A program made the translations under genes and the position numbers. Under the pieces are notes generated by a model, which was given only the letters and a program-made list of their open reading frames with translations, was not told the origin of the DNA and did no database searches. This document shows positions 56,919-64,000 of a stretch of DNA of 64,000 nt, piece after piece. The DNA is taken from assembly GCA_024509875.1 (NCBI GenBank), contig JAMPIV010004930.1:124001-188000 (forward strand). The letters are read 5' to 3'. Within the stretch, counting starts at the first letter, position 1. Every line of letters starts with the position of its first letter. The stretch is from Oreohelix idahoensis (taxonomy: Eukaryota > Mollusca > Gastropoda > Stylommatophora > Oreohelicidae).

Positions 56919-58847
56919 TGTAGTAGTGTTGATGGTATTGTATGATGGTGATATTACTAAATGTAATTGTATGAGGCCAGCTGTGAAGGCTCCTGAGATA
57001 AAATGTAGTTGAGAATTGTCAGAAGGCCTTTCTTGCTACCACTACGACCTCACACTTAATTTTTTTTTATGAATGTGGCTACGTAAAGTGTCTAGGGTTA
57101 TGATATGTAGTGTGGTGTAATAGGTTATAGATATACCCACAGATATTTAACAAGACTAATAATATTAATAAATATTACAACACACTGAACTAACTCAATA
57201 GTGTAAAATTTTTGTTAGAATTATATTACATTTATTTTGTTCTGGATCAATTTTTAGGTTGACCAGAACTTAAAAGGATTTAAAGATTATGAAAGAAATG
57301 CATGGAATATTATATCATAAATGCAATAGTGTACATATATATGTAATATACTAGTTAGTTTTAATAAAATGTTCTAGTAGTCATCTACTTGGGAGGATAT
57401 TTAATGTTTGTGCTGTTGGGGTGGCCTCATCACACCTGTCTATATTGACTACACAGTGTCCAGAAAATGGTGGGAATTTTATGGGGTATTAGTAACTAAA
57501 GGGCTTTGGTGAATGTCCAGCAGACCAGAGGCTCACTCATCTTTTAATTGTAGCTCTGGTGCTGAAATCTGATGGTCCCACCTCTCTGTGCTGGCGGGCA
57601 ATAATGGGCCCTAAAAGAGGATAGGTAATATGTTCCATTATTCTCAACACTTGATCTGTCTTGCATAATCCTTGCTGGAGTTTATGTACATTGTTGGTCC
57701 CTAGACCCTGACTAGGGCGGGGGGTCTAGAGCAAATCCCTACTTGTTTGTAAGGCTAGATTTCGATATGGCAGTATCAAATCACTCGAACATGAAACAAT
57801 ATTCAAAATATATAAAGAAATAATTTCAATCTTACCAGATTATGAATAAATAACACAGAATTGCTAGCAAAACTCAGCTGAGCTGCTGGCTATAGTATGG
57901 CGTCCCTAACTTTATTACACTTTCTTTCATATGGAAATCACCACACTTTAAAATCTGTGTCTATCACTGAACAACTATTGAAGAATGGCCCCACTTTCGC
58001 GTCTGAGCGCTAATGATATGATTGTCTGTGGCCAATCACTGCCTAGGTTTGTTTTAATTTCAAATTCCTACACTAAAGTCATTTCAGTCATGCTTCAGTC
58101 AAGTATGGATGGTTATCTGTTAGTCTGTCCGTCTCTACTTGTGTTTCTACAAAATGTACTTGATTTTTGAACCAACCTTTCTCTCCCCTCCAAAATTTTG
58201 TCGTTAAAAGTTATTTTTAGACACAGCCACCACAATATCCCCTCTCCTCTATACCAAGTAGATTTGAACACCTGCGACTCGAGGTCGTGTTTTTTTGTGC
58301 AATTAGCGACACTTTTAGATTCAATACAGTCTGTCTATGATGTGAACAACACTGTCTTTTGTCATTATCTTCAATATTATCTATCCGTTTGTAAAATTAA
58401 GAACGTATTTGTTCACTGCTCAGAATGGGCCATCCGGCCAGCTAATTTTTATATTCCTAACATTAATATTAAGAAAAAAGTACTTTTTAAATTTTTGTAA
58501 TATTCCTAACATCTGCGTTTAGCCGCTGAATTCAAATCAAGGGCTTGGTATCGCAAAAGCGTCCATTCCGTACCTCGTGTCAATTTGGGGGACGTGAATT
58601 TTTACTTTCCTCCATCCCCCCCCCAATTGCGTCTCCTTAGCCGTGCCAGTCTCACGCAATCTTTCCAGTCATATTTTTTCCTTTTTATCCGCCGTTCCCC
58701 TCCTGTCTAGCAAGTCAATTTTTATGGAGGATGATGACCCGCGGTCTAGGCGATCATGTACTATTCGCAGCCTACGCATTATGTTTTTATCCTTAAATGT
58801 TATCTTTGGAGATATTTTACCGTTGTATCTCTGTCAATTTCACTACA
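56919..58847 (-). repeat. 3' LTR of A3
   Basis: Plus strand from TGTAGTAGTGTTGATGG to CAATTTCACTACA (1929 bp). On the element strand it follows the polypurine tract AAGTGGGGAGATG, identical to that of A2. Confidence 0.93.
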
Positions 58848-58934
58848 CATCTCCCCACTTGAAAACATGCCTATGGCAAGTTCCAAAACCAGCGATACAC
58901 ATAGGTAAAATTACTCCTCACGTCTGCCACTACT

Positions 58935-60035
58935 CTAATTTTGATAACAGGGGTGCCGACTGAGGAAATCTGCACCGACATTCAATTTGCCTGGGATATA
59001 TTGGATACTAAACTGACAAGGTTGAAGCAATAAAGACCACCTCAGCAATCTTGCGTTTTCATGCTTAGCCTGAGATAAGAATACGAGAGGCTGATGGTCC
59101 GTCTCCACCACAAATGTCCTACCATACAGATAGATTTGAAACTTCTTTATTGCCCAGATTAATGCTAAACATTCCTTTTCGCTTGTGGAGTATCCTTGTT
59201 CCGCCTTATTCAATTTGCGGCTTGCATAAGCGACTGGTTTCAGTTCCCCATCAGGTGAAGCTGATCTTTGCAACAAAGCCCCTCCTAGTCCTACATTACT
59301 TGCATCGGTTCTTAAGACAAAGTCCTGTGTCAAATCAGGCAGTTTGAGAATAGGCTTGCTAGTGAGTTTTTCCTTTAACTCTTGGAACGCTAGTTCACAT
59401 TGTGCAGTCCAAATAATTTTATCTGGAAGTCCCTTGCGAGTCAAATCAGTCAGAGGAGCACAAATAGCGTTAAAATTTTTGATGTATTTCTGATAAAATC
59501 CGCATAACGACACGAATGATCGCACGTCCTTTTTTGTTTGTGGCCTAGGTGCTCTCTGCAGTTTTTCCAAATTCCTAGGATCAGGGGTCATATTACCCTG
59601 ATATACAGTGTGTCCCAAGAATTCCAACTCTTTGCATCCAATACAACATTTGGTTGGCCTAGCAGTTAAGTTCGCCTCCCGAAGTCTATCAAACAACATC
59701 TCCAGAGCTTCAATGTGTTCTTCAAATGTCTCGGTGGCGACGAGAATATCATCCATGAAATTTGTGATACATGGGTTATTCAGGGGATCCAACAATTTGC
59801 GCATCATCCTTGAAAATACACTCGGAGCATTTTTCAGTCCGAATGGTAGCATATTGAATTCATAATGTCCATCCGAAGTGCTAAAAGCCAAATAAGGTCT
59901 CACTTCAGGCTTCACTGGGATCTGGTAATAGCCTTTACTAAGATCCACCTTTGAAAAGTATTTTGCCTTGTTCAGTCTGGCAAATAACTGTTTTGGTGTC
60001 TGGTAATGGATCCACTTGTCCTTCTGTGACAGCAT
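58935..60035 (-). CDS. A3 reverse transcriptase (rest) and RNase H
   Basis: This frame continues RT after a one-base break near 60003. Motifs: FARLNKAKYFSKVDLSKGYY, MLPFGLKNAPSVFSRMM, the catalytic NFMDDILVAT, and FLGHTVYQGNM. Phe replaces the usual Tyr/Leu before M-D-D. RNase H follows with VLRTDASNVGLGGALLQ, STSEKECLALIWA, VVETDHQPLVF and NVGADFLSRHP, all four acidic positions present. It ends 87 bases before the LTR. As in B1, nothing follows RNase H; integrase is upstream. The first residues before FARLNK are out of frame with the true protein. Confidence 0.93.
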   Translation of the reverse strand: MLSQKDKWIHYQTPKQLFARLNKAKYFSKVDLSKGYYQIPVKPEVRPYLAFSTSDGHYEFNMLPFGLKNAPSVFSRMMRKLLDPLNNPCITNFMDDILVATETFEEHIEALEMLFDRLREANLTARPTKCCIGCKELEFLGHTVYQGNMTPDPRNLEKLQRAPRPQTKKDVRSFVSLCGFYQKYIKNFNAICAPLTDLTRKGLPDKIIWTAQCELAFQELKEKLTSKPILKLPDLTQDFVLRTDASNVGLGGALLQRSASPDGELKPVAYASRKLNKAEQGYSTSEKECLALIWAIKKFQIYLYGRTFVVETDHQPLVFLSQAKHENARLLRWSLLLQPCQFSIQYIPGKLNVGADFLSRHPCYQN

Positions 60036-63000
60036 TCAGTTTCCTGTAATCTATGCACAGTCTGTGTTCCCCAGACGGTTTTCTCAACAAAACGACACTA
60101 GAACTAAAAGATGATTCACTGTGCGAAATAATCTCCTCCTTCAACAAATACTCTATTTCTTCCTTCAATGCCTTCTCCTTCGCGAACGGAATAGAATAGG
60201 CTCTCATACAGATTGGGTTTGAGTCTACCAGTTTCATGTCATACTGTAGCAAATTTGTATGGCCTGGTTTATCTGTTAATACATCTGTATGTTCCTCCAG
60301 AACCTGTTGAACTCTCTCCCTCTGGTTTTTAGTCAGGTGCTTACTGACTTTTACCTGTGCTGCGGTTTCACAAGGATGTAATGGGTATTCATGTGAGGTG
60401 AGTGGTTCTTTTTGCATCTGGGTTGCAATAGCCAAGGTCAATAAGGGGGTGCTTTCCTGGAGTGGTCTGTCCAGATACTTCTTTAACAGGTTTACATGAT
60501 AAACTTTCTCCTTCCCCTTTTTGTCAATTTTATAGTTTGTTCTAGACACCTTCTCTAGAACCGTATATGGACCTTGCCAACCAATTTGTAATTTATTCTG
60601 GCTTCCCGGTAGTAGAAGCAGCACCTTCTCTCCGACTGCCAGTTCCCTGTCCTTTGCCTTCCTATTAAAATATGCTGCATGTTTCTTCCTGGCTTGCTTC
60701 AAATTATCATTTGCCAGTTTCCATCCAGCTTTCAAACGATTAGTCAGTTCGTTCACATATTGATACGATGAGGTAACAGTCTCTTCCGCCTTCTCATCTG
60801 TCCAGGTCCTTAATAACGCTTCTAAGGGACCTTTTATTGGCCTCCCAAATAGCAGAGTTGCGGGAGCCATCCCGGTTGAACTATGTGGTACCTCCCGATA
60901 CGCAAACAATGCGGCGGGCAGGAATTGATCCCACAGATCCGGTTTTTCGTGTGCCAGCTTTCTCAGGATAGAAATGAGAGTCCCGTTGAACCTCTCTACC
61001 TGGCCGTTCCCTTGTGGATGGTACGGACTACAATGAAAGTGCCTGGCTTGAAATAGCTTAAAAACTTCTTCCGTTAGTTTCCCCTTGAACTGAGATCCAT
61101 TATCCGTCAAGATTTGATGCGGGAATCCTAATCGGGTAAATATTGTAAGTAGTGCCTCTGCTACATGTTTTGAATCAATTGATGGCAGGGCTACCGCCTC
61201 TCCCCACATAGAACAAGTGTCCACCAGAGTAAGGATGTAACTGTTCCTCCTCTTGGTCCGAGTGAGAGGGCCTACAATATCCACTGCAACCCTCTCAAAA
61301 GGTGTTCCCACTATGGGCATTTCCCCTAGAGTTGCAGGAGCAGTCCAGTGCTTTGGAGCTACCCTTTGACATTCTGGGCAGGATTTGACATATCTTTTTA
61401 TATCCTCCGTTATCCCTGGCCAGAAGTAATGACAAGCTATACGCTGTCCTGTGGCGCTGATCCCCATGTGACCACTGAAGGGAATCGCATGCCCGAGTTC
61501 CATCACTTTATCTCTATATGAAGTGGGAAGAACCAGCTGGTTGTGACCATTTGTTCCAGTTCCGGCCTTCCTGTATAAGAGTTTGTTCTTCATGAAATAT
61601 TCCCCCTTGCTCGGAGGTGTGTGGCATTTGGGCAATTTTTTAAAACAGGGCTTGAGTGTCCTATCCTCAGCCTGCGCCTTCCTCATCTCCTCTGGATGAG
61701 CGTTTATAGGTTCACCTTCTTCCTCCTTCTTCTGTGACCTGGTCTGCACTGTCGCCATGATCACAGGTTTCTCGGGATTCCCCAAGAAGACGTATCTACA
61801 CCCCAATATCAGAGGGTAGATTGGTTCATCTATCACTGCTGCTCTGATTTCTCCTTCCACATAGCGAGTTTTCACCGTTATCCTTGCGATGTGAAGTGTC
61901 ATGAGTGGTATGTCCTTAGTCGCCCCCTGTATTTCCACTGTTTCTGTGGTATACTGACTTGGGTCCACTAGGCTAGACTTCACAACTGAATCATAATCCA
62001 AACCTGTATCATAAAGGCACCTTATGGTGACCCCATTACAAATAACATCCTCACAAACTGGGGGGTGATAAGGTTCCTGTTGTCCCTTAGGATTAACCTT
62101 TAATCTTTGCGTCCCCGACTTCATTGCAGCAATGTTTGAAGGTTTCCTTCTACAAAATTCGGTGTTATGGTTATCCTTCTTGCACCATTTACACCATCTT
62201 TTCCCTTGGTTCAACGGTTTTCTTTCATTGAACTTTTGGTCATTGAACTGTGAGTTTCTGTCGCGATAGTCATTTCTTGGCCGCTCAAAGTTTGTCCTAC
62301 CTTTATTTCCCTGCTCTCTATTATCAAATTTATTAAATTGCTGTGGAGCTTTAAAATTGTCTATGTGCTTCTTCTTAGCACCACTTACCTCTGCCTGGGC
62401 TGCCTGATACCTCTCAGCAACATTTAAAATTTCCCCCAACTTCTCTGCACCTTGTTCCATGAGAAATTTTCTCATGTCTGGAGCCATGGACTCTCTCAAT
62501 TGCTCAATCATGATCATTTCTTTAAGATCTTGGGTCTTCCCCAGAGCCGTCCATTTCTCCAAATAGGTTTCTAGTCTAGCAGAGAATTGGTGGTATGTCT
62601 CCCCAGACAACAGTTTGGCATTTCTAAATTTCTTACGATAAAATTCACCATTCTTCTCGTACCTTAATAACAAAGCCTGCTTTAACATGTCATAATTGTC
62701 TTGGTCTTCCCTGTTCATTTTAGCAAATACTTCATAAGAAGTACCCCTCAATCCCTGTGATAGCTTTAAACTCCAACTCTCTCTCTCTAGCCCATATGTA
62801 GTAGCTAATAACTCAAAACGTCCTAGGTACCCCTCTATGTCATCGTCTTTTTCAACAAAATGGTCTAAATGAAACCCCATAGCTGAGTTTGAGGCTCCCA
62901 GACTGGGCGTAGCATCTGAGGCAAAAGGGCTGGCACCATTTTCAGGAGCCTGGCCTTGTAATTCCAGCTCCCTTAGTCGTAATTCGTGCTCCCTCTGCAA

Positions 63001-63305
63001 CCTTCTATCTTCTGCCTCCCTTTCGGCAGTCAACCTTTTTTCTTCTGCCTCCCTTTGCTGTCGTTTTTTCTTCTGCCTCAATCTGCAGCCTCTGAAAGCC
63101 TCTTAGTCTCAGCCTCTAACTTCTTCTCTTCAACCAACCTGTCAGACTCCAATTTTCTTTCAGCCTCTTTTTCTAATCTCCTTTCTTCCCGTTCAATATA
63201 TTTATCACATTCAGCCGTTACGTATTGAATTAAAATTTGACCATCCATTCCCATCTCCTTCGCGGTGAGCACAGCAGCTGATCTAAATTTTGCCAGCTCC
63301 GCCAT
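59938..63305 (-). pseudogene. A3 gag, protease, integrase and first part of RT
   Basis: Gag starts at the ATG at 63303-63305 (MAELAKFRSAAVLTAKEM). A coiled coil follows, then two frame breaks near 63095 and 63070. From there one frame of over 1000 codons runs to 59938: capsid (FHLDHFVEKDDDIEGYLGRF), knuckle CKWCKKDNHNTEFC, protease CLYDTGLDYDS, integrase zinc finger (GHMGISATGQRIAC to CPECQ), the catalytic VAVDIVGPL, LTDNGSQF and QVERFNGTL, the GPY motif WQGPYTVLEKV, then RT up to LCIDYRKLNAVTEGQVDPLP. RT then shifts frame near 60003. The continuous GPY-to-RT reading proves that integrase precedes RT in this family. Confidence 0.94.
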
Positions 63306-63571
63306 ACTTTTTAGACAATATAATAATATACAAGATAAATCTCTAACCAGTAAATACACTAAGTACTTCTTATGACTATAGTCTAACCAATTCTAACTAA
63401 CCAGTTAACTAATCAATTATTACTGGCTGTGAAGATTCACCAACTTTTATCTGCAGGGACACTTTTAATGTTAAAGGAATTTTACAATTTATTTCCCTAC
63501 TTTTATTTCTCCCACCAGGAGATCCTAATATTACTGTTGGGCTAATTATCCCTGGACAAGACCCCAATTTA
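63306..63571 (-). other. A3 leader and primer-binding site
   Basis: AT-rich leader. TGGGGTCTTGTCCAGGG (element strand, starting at 63566) lies five bases inside the LTR, as in A2. Confidence 0.6.
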
Positions 63572-64000
63572 TGTAGTGGTGTTGATGGTATTGTATGATG
63601 GTGATATTACTAAATGTAATTGTATGAGGCCAGCTGTGAAGGCTCCTGAGATAAAATGTAGTTGAGAATTGTCAGAAGGCCTTTCTTGCTACCACTACGA
63701 CCTCACACTTAATTTTTTTTTATGAATGTGGCTACGTAAAGTGTCTAGGGTTATGATATGTAGTGTGGTGTAATAGGTTATAGATATACCCACAGATATT
63801 TAACAAGACTAATAATATTAATAAATATTACAACACACTGAACTAACTCAATAGTGTAAAATTTTTGTTAGAATTATATTACATTTATTTTGTTCTGGAT
63901 CAATTTTTTAGGTTGACCAGAACTTAAAAGGATTTAAAGATTATGAAAGAAATGCATGGAATATTATATCATAAATGCAATAGTGTACATATATATGTAC
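63572..64000 (-). repeat. 5' LTR of A3, partial
   Basis: It matches 56919-57347 with only a few changes (for example TGTAGTGGTG against TGTAGTAGTG). It continues past the window end. Confidence 0.95.

Larger units (their letters stand above)
56919..64000 (-). mobile_element. Ty3/Gypsy element A3 (right end off window)
   Basis: 3' LTR at 56919-58847, coding region 58935-63305, leader, and the start of the 5' LTR from 63572. The visible parts of the two LTRs are nearly identical, so this is a young insertion. ACAGT (56914-56918) is the candidate target duplication; its partner is outside. Domain order: gag, protease, integrase, reverse transcriptase, RNase H. It has three single-base frame breaks and is otherwise complete. 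Confidence 0.93.

Overview
The window is animal nuclear DNA: one intron-rich host gene whose introns are packed with retrotransposons and minisatellites. The organism cannot be fixed from sequence alone. A lophotrochozoan, probably a mollusc, is my best guess, based on a divergent nicotinic-type receptor gene, Ty3/Gypsy elements with integrase upstream of reverse transcriptase, and mixed I-like and RTE-like LINE tails. There are no prokaryotic features.

Host gene (minus strand). Four exons can be joined with matching splice phases: exon 1 at 51230-51424 (signal peptide and first helix), exon 2 at 48033-48166, exon 3 at 13782-13953 (ends inside the Cys-loop) and exon 4 at 6643-6812 (second Cys of the loop). 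They encode the first 223 residues of a Cys-loop ligand-gated ion channel subunit, the extracellular ligand-binding domain. The membrane domain must lie beyond the left edge. Intron 2 is about 34 kb and intron 3 about 7 kb.

Intron 4 and intron 3 (1-13781): 5' LTR, leader and partial gag of a Ty3/Gypsy element (B0), two minisatellites, several 3' LINE ends, SINE copies and a decayed LTR.

Intron 2 (13954-48032): a nest of insertions. A long LTR (family C) is split by element A2 (20311-37751, target duplication ACAGC). The 3' LTR of A2 is itself split by element B1 (22305-30729, target duplication GTGAC). The same family-C LTR also carries a 5'-truncated LINE (37789-38960, 11-bp target duplication) and a nearly complete I-like LINE (about 40046-43985). 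Its attached internal region (45049-47110) keeps protease and integrase only.

Intron 1 and upstream (48167-64000): a 30-bp minisatellite, a long TA run about 430 bp upstream of the start codon, SINE and dispersed repeats, a decayed LTR, and element A3 (56919 to past the window end), the best preserved Gypsy copy.

Elements A2, A3 and B1 share the order gag-protease-integrase-reverse transcriptase-RNase H, as in Gmr1-type Ty3/Gypsy elements. Every copy seen carries frame breaks, stops, deletions or replacements, so none looks intact. All LTR elements lie in the same sense as the host gene.
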